From Longimicrobiales bacterium (GTDB lineage Bacteria > Gemmatimonadota > Gemmatimonadetes > Longimicrobiales > Gaopeijiaceae), in assembly GCA_029245345.1 (NCBI GenBank), contig JAQWPM010000012.1, forward strand, positions 620,001 through 684,000: DNA of 64,000 bases, in the 5' to 3' direction. Below the pieces are notes generated by a model. That model was not told the origin of the DNA. It did not search any database and saw nothing but the letters and a program-made list of their open reading frames with translations. How positions within the stretch are numbered: position 1 is the stretch's first letter; each line of letters opens with the position of its first letter. Below, one piece after another: positions 56,669 to 64,000 of the stretch. A program made the position numbers and the translations under genes.

Positions 56669-57832
56669 ATGACCGAACAGCCAGACCGGCGGGCCGAAAA
56701 GGCACTCGCGGGCCTCGTCCGACTCCTAGAGCACTCCGGGGAGGCGCGCTGGCTCAAGTGGGCCCGAGACCACCTCAAGACGACACTTGTGAGCGGCCTG
56801 AGCCCGACCGTGCTCGACGCCTACGGTGGCATGGGCTCGTTCAACGACTTGATCCTCGATCCAGCGAATGGTCACGCGCTGGAACAGCAGGAAGTACCGT
56901 GGGCGAACCGCCTTCTCGCTGTGCTCGGCGAACGGATCTACCAGTTGGCCGTCGAAATCACGGATGAGCGATTCAGCGCCGACTGGGTCCACCCCGCCGA
57001 TCCACCCATCGAAGGATCGCGTTGTCTGTTCTGTGGCCACGGGGAGATTTCTGACCAAGACATCGAGTGGTGGGCAGCGCGCATTCTGGTCCCGGCCTCC
57101 GTCGCGGACTCTACCCTAGAAGATCCCGGTGGACTGGTCGCGACGCTGTTGTCCGGTCAGGTCACTGGAGCGGCGGAATCACGAGCCGATGTCATGGCGC
57201 GCGCGACAGCAAGCGGTGTGCAGATCGCTTTCCGGGACGGAGACATGCGACCCTGTTCGGCGTGCGGTAACGCGGATACCGCGCGATATCGCTGGGTCTT
57301 CGCGGGCGGCGGGCTCCATCCGACCGAGGACAACGTTGAGCTCCGAGAGAAGGGCCACTCATACCGTCCCTCTTTGGAGCCTGCTGCCTTCCGTGCTGGA
57401 CTGAAGCCACAGGGTGCGGAGGTCATCGCGGAAGGTGTGTGGCACCTGGGTCCCAAGCCGCAAGACACGCTGCTCGATGCCCAGATTGAGATCATGGAAG
57501 CCCTGCGCGGCCTTCCCGGGAATATCTACGTCACGAGCCAGGAAGAACCGGAGCCCGCCGAAGTGGAAGGCTGGCAAAGGATCGGCGAACACACCTGGCT
57601 TGTCCCTCCGTCCATGTCTTCGCGCGTGTCACTCCAACTGTACCTCGAGGCCGGGGCCTGGCAGATGTATGTAGCCGACACACCGGTCAAGGCGTCCGAC
57701 CTCCCCGACCTCTTCAAGTTCGACTCGGACGAGGGACCGAAGGATCTCGCCGAAGTAGGAGTCCTGGCCCTCATCGATGCGTGGCACGACAACACGGCAT
57801 GGAGAGTCGCGATCGCCTTGCTGGGAGTGTAA
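56669..57832 (+). CDS. DUF6966-like protein with two Cys pairs
   Basis: This protein of about 387 residues begins with a helical module (EARWLKWARDHL, YGGMGSFNDLIL) typical of DUF6966. The middle has CLFCGHG and CSACGN, which could form a zinc site. The rest has no match I know. No signal peptide or membrane helices. ATG 56669 is used; the frame extends to 56603. Function unknown. Confidence 0.6.
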   Translation: MTEQPDRRAEKALAGLVRLLEHSGEARWLKWARDHLKTTLVSGLSPTVLDAYGGMGSFNDLILDPANGHALEQQEVPWANRLLAVLGERIYQLAVEITDERFSADWVHPADPPIEGSRCLFCGHGEISDQDIEWWAARILVPASVADSTLEDPGGLVATLLSGQVTGAAESRADVMARATASGVQIAFRDGDMRPCSACGNADTARYRWVFAGGGLHPTEDNVELREKGHSYRPSLEPAAFRAGLKPQGAEVIAEGVWHLGPKPQDTLLDAQIEIMEALRGLPGNIYVTSQEEPEPAEVEGWQRIGEHTWLVPPSMSSRVSLQLYLEAGAWQMYVADTPVKASDLPDLFKFDSDEGPKDLAEVGVLALIDAWHDNTAWRVAIALLGV

Positions 57833-57895
57833 AGCGCCTCTACCCTGCGCACTCGCAGCAGCACGATCGACACAACGACTCCCGGTTCCCGCACC

Positions 57896-60412
57896 ATGAA
57901 ACGACTTGCTCAGATCCTTCTCGTCGCCCTCGTTACCAGTGCTTCGCTACTGGTCCCGCAGGCCGCGTTCTCCCTGACGACACCCGTGGTAGCGCCTCAG
58001 CAACGTGGTGGTGGTGGCGGCGGACGCGGTGGTGGTGGTGACGACGGGGCGAGTTCGGACGGTCCCAAAGAATACTCCGAGGTCATCACGGAAGATGCTG
58101 TCACCAAGTTGGGCATGTTCGATGTGCACGAGGTGGATGACAAGCTCTACTTCGAGATCCCGACGTCCGAACTCAATGTGGAGATGCTGCTGATTCAACG
58201 ATCCGTGGAGTCCACACTTCAGAATCCGGGTTCGTTTTTCGGAGGCGGACCACGCTTGATCGTGCAGTGGGAGCTGAACGACGAACATGTGGTGCTGCGC
58301 GCGAAAGAGTACGACGTGATCGCGGACGAGGATTCGCCGATTTGGGGCCAGATTTCGGGCTTCCGTAAGGGCCCCGTCCTCGCCCGGCTCAGCGTGGAAG
58401 CGTTCAACGACGACGGATCGGCCGTGGTGGACGTCTCCAGCCTATTCATCTCGAACATCCCCCAGTTCGGACCCATCGACGGCATCAACGCCGGTCGGAG
58501 TTGGGTTGAGGACTTTTGGTCGTTCGGCGATGCGGTAAACGTCCAAGTCACGCAGAGTGGCTCCGCTGCTCCGGCCGCAACTGGCGGACGTGGAGGCCCT
58601 CCGGGTGGTGGACGTGGAGGCAGCGGGAGCAATCAGTTCCAGACGGTGAAGAAGTTCTTCAGCATGGCCCGGCTCCCCGAAGACCCCATGATGCCGCGGT
58701 GGCACGACGACCGTGTCGGATTCAACTCGAGCCGGTCGTACGACTTCTCTCGACCGGACAACCGGCTGGAGCAGGTGCGCTTCATCCACCGGTTCCGCCT
58801 GGACAAGCAGAACCCGAACGCTGAGATCTCTGACCCGGTCGAGCCCATCGTCTACTGGATCGACCCGTCGACGCCAGACTGGCTCAAGCCGTGGATCCAG
58901 AGCGGTGTGGACGCTTGGCAGTCCGCCTTCGAGAAGGCGGGATTCAGCAACGCGATCTTCGGGCGTATCGCCCCAACACCAGCCGAGGACCCGGACTTCT
59001 CGCTCTTCGATGCGAGGAATTCGGTTATTTACTGGCGCCCATCTACGGTCGCGAATGCCACAGGTGGACAGATCGTAGACCCCCGTTCAGGTCAGATCCT
59101 GAAGGGTGAGGTCAACATGTACCACAACATCATGGACCTGCAGAAGGCCTGGTACTTCATCCAGGTCGGGCCGCTTGACGAACGTGCCCAGACTCTGCCG
59201 CTGCCCGACTCCTTGATGGGCAAATTGGTCGAGTACGTCGTGACACATGAGATCGGTCACTCCATCGGCTTTCCCCACAACATGAAGGCCTCCGCCATGT
59301 ATCCGGCGGACTCACTCCGAAGCGCCAGCTTCCTCGAGCGGATGGGAGGCAGTCACGTCTCGACCCTCATGGACTACTCGCGCTTCAACTACGTGGCGCA
59401 ACCCGAAGACAACATCCCGCTCGACATGCTCATCCCGAAGGTCGGACCCTACGATGACTTCGCGGTGAATTGGGGGTACGGGTCGATCCCAGATGCCAGC
59501 ACGCCGGACGATGAGGGTGCGACGCTCGACGAGTGGGCGCGCCAGCAGGATCGCTTCCCGTGGCTGCGTTTCACGACCTCGGACGCAGCGGGCTCAGATC
59601 CGGAGGCACTGACCGAGGCCGTGGGTGATGCAGACGCGGTACAATCCACCACGTACGGGATGATGAATCTCGAACGCGTAATGGACATGATGCTGGACGC
59701 CACCGAGAAGCCCCAGGAGAGCTACGCTGAGTTGGAGAACATGTATGGCCAGGCGGTTGGCCAGTGGGGACGATACATGAACCACGTGGCAGCCCTGGTG
59801 GGTGGCGCGATCACGCAGGAGCGATACGGCACCGGCCCGCGGTTCACGCCGGTCGCTGAAGACCGTCAACGTGAGGCCCTCGAGTACCTGACCGAGACAT
59901 CGTTCCACGTACCGGAGATGTTCCTGGATGAGGCCATGCTGCGCCGTATGGAGCCGACTGGTGTGGTCGCGCGGTTCCGCACACAGCAGAGCCGGGTCCT
60001 CAACAGCCTCATGAGCCAAGCCAAGCTTGAGCGCCTCATCGAGTTCGAAGCGACATCAGACGACCCAGATGATGAGTACAGCATCGCCGACTTAATGGAC
60101 GATCTCGTGGCGGGTGTCTGGGATGAACTAGACGACGGCTCCGTGCGCATCAACACCTACCGACGGAATACCCAAAGAGCATTCCTGGAGACGGTCAACA
60201 ATCGGCTGAATCCGACGGAGGCCGAGCTGACCCGGGCGAACAACCCGGTACCTGGCGGGTGGACATCCGACATCCGCGGTGTCATGCGCGCGACGTTGGA
60301 AGACCTCAACTCCTCCGTGACATCGGCTATCGGGAACGCGGGAGACGGTATGACGCGCATCCATCTGCGGGACGTTGCCACCGAGATCGATAGGATCCTC
60401 GAGGGCAACTAA
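57896..60412 (+). CDS. Secreted zinc metalloprotease (DUF5117/DUF5118 type)
   Basis: This 838-residue protein has a signal peptide (ILLVALVTSASLLVPQAAFS) and a Gly-rich linker (QQRGGGGGGRGGGGDDG). DUF5118- and DUF5117-like N-terminal regions lead to the zinc site VTHEIGHSIGFPHN near 451, the HExxHxxGxxH pattern of metzincins. The C-terminal half is helical. It belongs to a large family of secreted enzymes common in this kind of genome. It is followed by a terminator. Confidence 0.9.
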   Translation: MKRLAQILLVALVTSASLLVPQAAFSLTTPVVAPQQRGGGGGGRGGGGDDGASSDGPKEYSEVITEDAVTKLGMFDVHEVDDKLYFEIPTSELNVEMLLIQRSVESTLQNPGSFFGGGPRLIVQWELNDEHVVLRAKEYDVIADEDSPIWGQISGFRKGPVLARLSVEAFNDDGSAVVDVSSLFISNIPQFGPIDGINAGRSWVEDFWSFGDAVNVQVTQSGSAAPAATGGRGGPPGGGRGGSGSNQFQTVKKFFSMARLPEDPMMPRWHDDRVGFNSSRSYDFSRPDNRLEQVRFIHRFRLDKQNPNAEISDPVEPIVYWIDPSTPDWLKPWIQSGVDAWQSAFEKAGFSNAIFGRIAPTPAEDPDFSLFDARNSVIYWRPSTVANATGGQIVDPRSGQILKGEVNMYHNIMDLQKAWYFIQVGPLDERAQTLPLPDSLMGKLVEYVVTHEIGHSIGFPHNMKASAMYPADSLRSASFLERMGGSHVSTLMDYSRFNYVAQPEDNIPLDMLIPKVGPYDDFAVNWGYGSIPDASTPDDEGATLDEWARQQDRFPWLRFTTSDAAGSDPEALTEAVGDADAVQSTTYGMMNLERVMDMMLDATEKPQESYAELENMYGQAVGQWGRYMNHVAALVGGAITQERYGTGPRFTPVAEDRQREALEYLTETSFHVPEMFLDEAMLRRMEPTGVVARFRTQQSRVLNSLMSQAKLERLIEFEATSDDPDDEYSIADLMDDLVAGVWDELDDGSVRINTYRRNTQRAFLETVNNRLNPTEAELTRANNPVPGGWTSDIRGVMRATLEDLNSSVTSAIGNAGDGMTRIHLRDVATEIDRILEGN

Positions 60413-60425
60413 GCCAACTAGGAAA

Positions 60426-60471
60426 GAAAGCGGCGAGCCTGGAGACGCTCCGGGCTCGCCGCTTTCTTTTT
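60426..60471 (+). terminator. Rho-independent terminator after the metalloprotease
   Basis: GAAAGCGGCGAGCC (60426-60439) pairs with GGCTCGCCGCTTTC (60453-60466) over a 13-base loop, followed by TTTTT at 60467-60471. It is 13 bases after the metalloprotease stop. Confidence 0.93.
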
Positions 60472-60490
60472 CACTGCCTGCGGGGGGAAC

Positions 60491-60700
60491 TCAGGTTTTA
60501 GGTAAGAGCCGCTTCTGTAAGAAGTCGATAAGCTCGTTGTCCGTGAACTTCTTCTGGGCACTCTCGCACGCATAGCCGGAGGTGATGAGGACCGGCATCG
60601 TCATGTCGAGTACGACAGCGACGTGGTCCTCCACGTCGCGCCGGAAGACCCTCAGCCTGGGACTCAAGCCCCAGGTCCCGTGGGAAACATTGGTGTGCAA
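60491..60700 (-). pseudogene. Receiver-domain fragment with internal deletion
   Basis: The 69-residue minus-strand frame contains VFRRDVEDHVAVVLDMTMP, the phosphoacceptor strand of a hybrid-kinase receiver. It then jumps directly to LITSGYACESAQKKF and LIDFLQKRL, the end of such a domain. About 25 residues between the phosphoacceptor loop and the Ser/Thr strand are missing. No kinase or output domain is adjacent. The rest of 60472-60782 shows nothing else. Confidence 0.6.
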
Positions 60701-60782
60701 CTTCCCTTCTGGTCCCGTATCCCTTAACGCCGGAGATTATACGTCTCCGAGACGATCCACACTGCACACAACTTAGGACTGT

Positions 60783-62933
60783 ATGATCACAGCACTGCTC
60801 TTGGCGTTCGCAACGCCCCAGGTGGCCGATTCTGGATCCGCGCTAGCCGCTCGCGTGGAAATCATCCGGACGGAGTACGGAATTCCTCACATCATGGCGG
60901 ACGACCTGAAGGCCATGGGGTTCGGCCTGGGATACGTGCAGTCCGAAGATTTCTCGGCGTCCATCGCGACCTCTCTGATCGAAAGCCGCGGTACGTATTC
61001 TCGCTTCACAGGAGAAGACGCCCTCGACGCGGACCACACGTCACGGGAGGTACACGCCCGAGCTGTCCGCACGTTCAGTCGCCTCGATCCGAACACCCAA
61101 GCGGTTTACTCCGGCTTCGCAGAAGGTGTGAACCACTACATCCGCCACCATGCAGACGAATTTTCCGATTGGATTCGTCCAGACTTCACCGGTGTGGACG
61201 CACTCGCGAGGGATGTACAAACGTGGAGCCGTGCCGACGCCGCCCGTTTCGTCAGAACCCTCGAATCGAACGGCATGCCGCCAGCGCCCGCCCCTGAAGA
61301 CGAGGCCGCCGAAACTGCGTTCCTCCTCGACGGTTCAAACGCATGGGCCTTCTCGGGTACACGCACCTCATCCGGTAATGCGATCCTGCTCCGAAACCCG
61401 CACCTGTCCTGGGCGACGGACGCGCAGTTGCTCACGCGCAGCCTCGGCTCGACCTACTACGAAGCACATGTTCGCGTACCTGGCGTTATCGAGTTCTATG
61501 GAGACTTCCGGATCGGGAGCGCGTTCGGGATCATCGGCGGCTTCAACGAACACCTGGGCTGGGCGACGACCAACAACTACCCGAGGTACTCCCAAGCTTA
61601 CGCACTGGAGGCTCATCCGACCCTAGAGAACCACGCAGTACTGGACGGACAGCCACTCGCGCTCACGGAGCGCACTTCGACCGTGGACTACATGGAAGTC
61701 AACGGTACTGTCGCGTCGGATACCCGGTCGACGTGGTGGACCTCTCACGGCCCGGTCATTCACCGAACCGACGACCGAGTCTACGTCCTCAAGGACCCGA
61801 GAGACGGCGAGTTCCGGCGCGGCGAGCAATTCCTGAAGATGATGATGTCCGAGTCGCTTGATGAATGGCTTGACGTCATGCACATGCGCGCCCACCCGAG
61901 CTCAAACTTCACTTACGCGGATGCGGCCGGGAACGCTGTTCACTACTACAACGCTCGACTGCCCCTCCTTCCCCACGAAGTCACCGGGGACACCGCCGCC
62001 TTCGCCGCGACCACCGTGGATATCTGGTCGGAGCTCGTCCCTTGGGACGACCTCCCGCTCTACGTGAATCCTCCGGGTGGGTATGTGTCGCAGACGAACG
62101 ACACACCCGACTACACCAACCTCAACGTGCCACTCGATCGAGACACGGTCGCTGCGAACCTGCCTGCACCGCGCCTGCGTCTTCGGAGTCAGTTGTCGTT
62201 GGACCTCGTGCACAACGACCGGAAACTCAGCCTAGAAGACGTGGTTGAGCTGAAACACTCTCCGCGCATGCTCATGGCGGAGCGAATCCTGGACGACCTG
62301 CTCAAAGCCATTAGGGACTCAGGCCGACGAGAGCTTCAGGACGCAGCCAATGTCCTCGGTGCATGGGACCGAACGGCAGCAGCCGAAAGTCGGGGCGGCG
62401 TGCTCTTCAAACGGTGGTCGAACTTCTACTTCGCTAACGAAGACACTACCGAATTGTGGACCCAATTCTGGGACCCCGCCCGGCCAGCCACGACACCATT
62501 CGGGCTGGGGAACGCAGCGAATGGAGTCGCCGCACTCGAGCGAGCACTGTCGTCCCTGGCCACCGAGGGCGTCGACATCGACGCGCAATGGGGAGACGTC
62601 CACCGGGTCATTCGTGGCGATGTGGACCTGCCGGTGTCGGGGTGTGAACCCACCCTGGGCTGCTTCAGGACACTGTCCTACAACCGGGTGAGCCCCGGGC
62701 GTTACGCAGCCAATCGCGGAGACGCCTGGATTTTCACAGTGGAATTCGGTGACATTCCCAGGGCGTACACGGTATTGTCCTACGGCCAAACTGCACGCGA
62801 AGACTCCCCGCACTACGATGACCAAGCAGTGCTGTTCGCCCGAGGCGAGATGAAGAGAGTCTCTTGGGCCGATAGTGACATCGAGCGGACAACCCTAGAA
62901 CGCTACAGACCTGGAGAAGAAGTCAGGCGATGA
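60783..62933 (+). CDS. Penicillin acylase family amidase
   Basis: This 716-residue N-terminal-nucleophile hydrolase cleaves amides such as acyl-homoserine lactones, beta-lactams or other N-acyl compounds. The start is signal-like (ITALLLAFATPQVADSG). The alpha chain has VEIIRTEYGIPHI, and the autoprocessing site and catalytic Ser are in LLDGSNAWAFSGTRT (Gly-Ser bond). Later motifs are NPHLSWA, GWATTNNYPRY and GPVIHRTDD. The substrate is unknown. It overlaps the desaturase start by four bases. Confidence 0.9.
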   Translation: MITALLLAFATPQVADSGSALAARVEIIRTEYGIPHIMADDLKAMGFGLGYVQSEDFSASIATSLIESRGTYSRFTGEDALDADHTSREVHARAVRTFSRLDPNTQAVYSGFAEGVNHYIRHHADEFSDWIRPDFTGVDALARDVQTWSRADAARFVRTLESNGMPPAPAPEDEAAETAFLLDGSNAWAFSGTRTSSGNAILLRNPHLSWATDAQLLTRSLGSTYYEAHVRVPGVIEFYGDFRIGSAFGIIGGFNEHLGWATTNNYPRYSQAYALEAHPTLENHAVLDGQPLALTERTSTVDYMEVNGTVASDTRSTWWTSHGPVIHRTDDRVYVLKDPRDGEFRRGEQFLKMMMSESLDEWLDVMHMRAHPSSNFTYADAAGNAVHYYNARLPLLPHEVTGDTAAFAATTVDIWSELVPWDDLPLYVNPPGGYVSQTNDTPDYTNLNVPLDRDTVAANLPAPRLRLRSQLSLDLVHNDRKLSLEDVVELKHSPRMLMAERILDDLLKAIRDSGRRELQDAANVLGAWDRTAAAESRGGVLFKRWSNFYFANEDTTELWTQFWDPARPATTPFGLGNAANGVAALERALSSLATEGVDIDAQWGDVHRVIRGDVDLPVSGCEPTLGCFRTLSYNRVSPGRYAANRGDAWIFTVEFGDIPRAYTVLSYGQTAREDSPHYDDQAVLFARGEMKRVSWADSDIERTTLERYRPGEEVRR

Positions 62934-63955
62934 GCCATCACCCCAAGCCCGATCGTGCGAAGATCGAAAAGTGGAACGGAGTCCTCAGTCCATACTGGGG
63001 AGCCGACACACCCAAAAGCGTAACGCAGATCTTCACGTCCCTAATTCCATACGCCGCCCTCTGGTACGCGATGTTGCGCAGCCTCGAGGTCGGGTACTGG
63101 CTCACGCTATTACTCGCCGTCCCCGCGGCTGGCTTCCTCATGCGGATGTTCATGATCCAGCATGACTGCGGCCATGGGTCTTTCTTCAAGTCACGAAAGG
63201 CTCGCGACTGGGTAGGCAGGTTCATCGGCGTTCTGCTGCTGACGCCCTACGACTACTGGAAGCGGACGCACGCATACCATCACGCGCACTCCGGCGACCT
63301 CGACTTCAGAGGATTCGGGGACGTCGACACGTTCACCGTTAAAGAGTACATGTCCTGGTCGCGCGCGGAACGTCTTCGGTATCGAATTTACCGACACCCA
63401 CTCGTGATGTTCGGGCTCGGTCCCATCTACCTCTTCGGGCTCAAACATCGGTATCCCTATGACATCCCGGACCACTGGAAGAAGGCGTGGAAGAGTGTCT
63501 GGTGGACGAACGTGGCGATTTTCGCAGCGGTAGTCCTCGGTGGCACGCTCGTCGGGTATCAGCGCTTCTTCCTCATCCAAATTCCGATTCAGTTCGCTGC
63601 GTCATCGCTCGGGATCTGGATGTTCTATGTGCAACACCAATTCGAACACACGTACTGGCACTCGCATGAAAACTGGGATTACTACGATGCGTCGCTGTAC
63701 GGCAGCTCATACCTCGTGCTCCCCAAGGTGCTCCAATGGATGACATCGAGTATCGGGGTACACCACGTGCACCACATGAGCGCGCGGATCCCGAACTACA
63801 AATTGCAGCAGGTTCACGACGAGAACCCAGAGTTCCACGGTGTGACAAAGGTGAGTTTCAAGGACACTCTGAAGCTCATCAGCCTCGCCCTTTGGGATGA
63901 GGAGAACCGACAGCTGATCCGGTTCAAGGACCTCAAGCAGTTGAAGGCCGCGTAG
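62930..63955 (+). CDS. Membrane fatty acid desaturase
   Basis: This 341-residue di-iron desaturase has the three His boxes: MIQHDCGHGSFF, HAYHHAHSGD and VHHVHHMSARIPNY, with QHQFEHTYW between. Membrane helices (IPYAALWYAMLRSL, AVVLGGTLVGYQRF) fit the DesA/acyl-lipid type. It probably introduces a double bond into membrane acyl chains. Its start overlaps the acylase stop (ATGA), linking acyl cleavage and acyl desaturation genes in one unit. Confidence 0.92.
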   Translation: MSHHPKPDRAKIEKWNGVLSPYWGADTPKSVTQIFTSLIPYAALWYAMLRSLEVGYWLTLLLAVPAAGFLMRMFMIQHDCGHGSFFKSRKARDWVGRFIGVLLLTPYDYWKRTHAYHHAHSGDLDFRGFGDVDTFTVKEYMSWSRAERLRYRIYRHPLVMFGLGPIYLFGLKHRYPYDIPDHWKKAWKSVWWTNVAIFAAVVLGGTLVGYQRFFLIQIPIQFAASSLGIWMFYVQHQFEHTYWHSHENWDYYDASLYGSSYLVLPKVLQWMTSSIGVHHVHHMSARIPNYKLQQVHDENPEFHGVTKVSFKDTLKLISLALWDEENRQLIRFKDLKQLKAA

Positions 63956-63977
63956 CGAGCTTTCCAAGGAGAAAGGC

Positions 63978-64000
63978 ATGGCGCTAGGAGCGTTTTCCGT
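63978..64000 (+). CDS. Start of a gene cut by the window edge (possible VOC protein)
   Basis: ATG 63978 is preceded by AAGGAG six bases upstream and reads MALGAFS before the window ends. This opening is common in VOC/glyoxalase-like proteins, but seven residues cannot prove it. Confidence 0.35.

Overview
The window reads as bacterial chromosomal DNA, GC-rich and gene-dense. The mix of many secreted hydrolases (a metzincin-type metalloprotease, an M28 peptidase, a penicillin acylase, an amidohydrolase), numerous lipoproteins, a PQQ dehydrogenase and plant-like FabI is what I would expect from Gemmatimonadota or a neighbouring uncultured phylum. That placement is inference from gene content, not a phylogeny. 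I see no prophage, insertion sequence, rRNA or CRISPR array.

Left part (1-22.9 kb). A minus-strand MCE lipid transporter (permease, ATPase, substrate-binding protein, lipoprotein) lies behind a histidine phosphatase gene. Divergent from it is a tight plus-strand operon: nucleotidyltransferase-like protein, cyclic-nucleotide-binding protein, metallophosphoesterase, and a 1131-residue fusion of a GMC/cholesterol-oxidase-like oxidoreductase, an unnamed beta-rich domain and an alpha/beta hydrolase that has lost its catalytic residues. Facing it is one nine-gene minus-strand run (21269 to 10046) with gaps of 20 bases or less: RND adaptor, RND pump, TolC-like channel, a standalone copy of the fusion's middle domain, an unknown 478-residue protein, two small FDG-motif proteins, a DyP-type peroxidase and a lipoprotein ending in a CxxCH motif. 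A standalone homologue of the fusion's hydrolase domain, with a Cys nucleophile, is divergent from the pump genes. I read this as a peroxide-generating oxidase paired with a peroxide-using peroxidase and dedicated transport, acting on an unknown lipophilic substrate.

Junction (22.6-23.3 kb). A frameshifted and truncated NADH-dehydrogenase-like gene breaks off about 30 bases before the 3' end of tRNA-Val; tRNA-Glu follows. This could be a genomic-island edge or an assembly join.

Right part (23.3-64 kb). Housekeeping and catabolic genes: pterin dehydratase, HAD phosphatase, lipase, class III aminotransferase, FabI, a ligA-polX-antiporter-DUF2157 operon, then a long plus-strand series (esterase, amidohydrolase, class V aminotransferase, PBP4-type carboxypeptidase, M28 peptidase, PHP hydrolase, metallo-beta-lactamase-fold protein, PQQ dehydrogenase). 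SelO and MsrB sit together on the minus strand. A two-gene Tat-exported GMC dehydrogenase and a Rieske/cytochrome b-c operon supply periplasmic electron transfer. The end holds a DUF6966-like protein, a zinc metalloprotease, a penicillin acylase overlapping a fatty acid desaturase, and the first codons of a possible VOC protein.

Several intergenic stretches hold recognisable decayed genes: two response-regulator receiver fragments, an antitoxin-like fragment, an ORF whose start codon position reads ATC behind a good Shine-Dalgarno site, and the broken NADH dehydrogenase.
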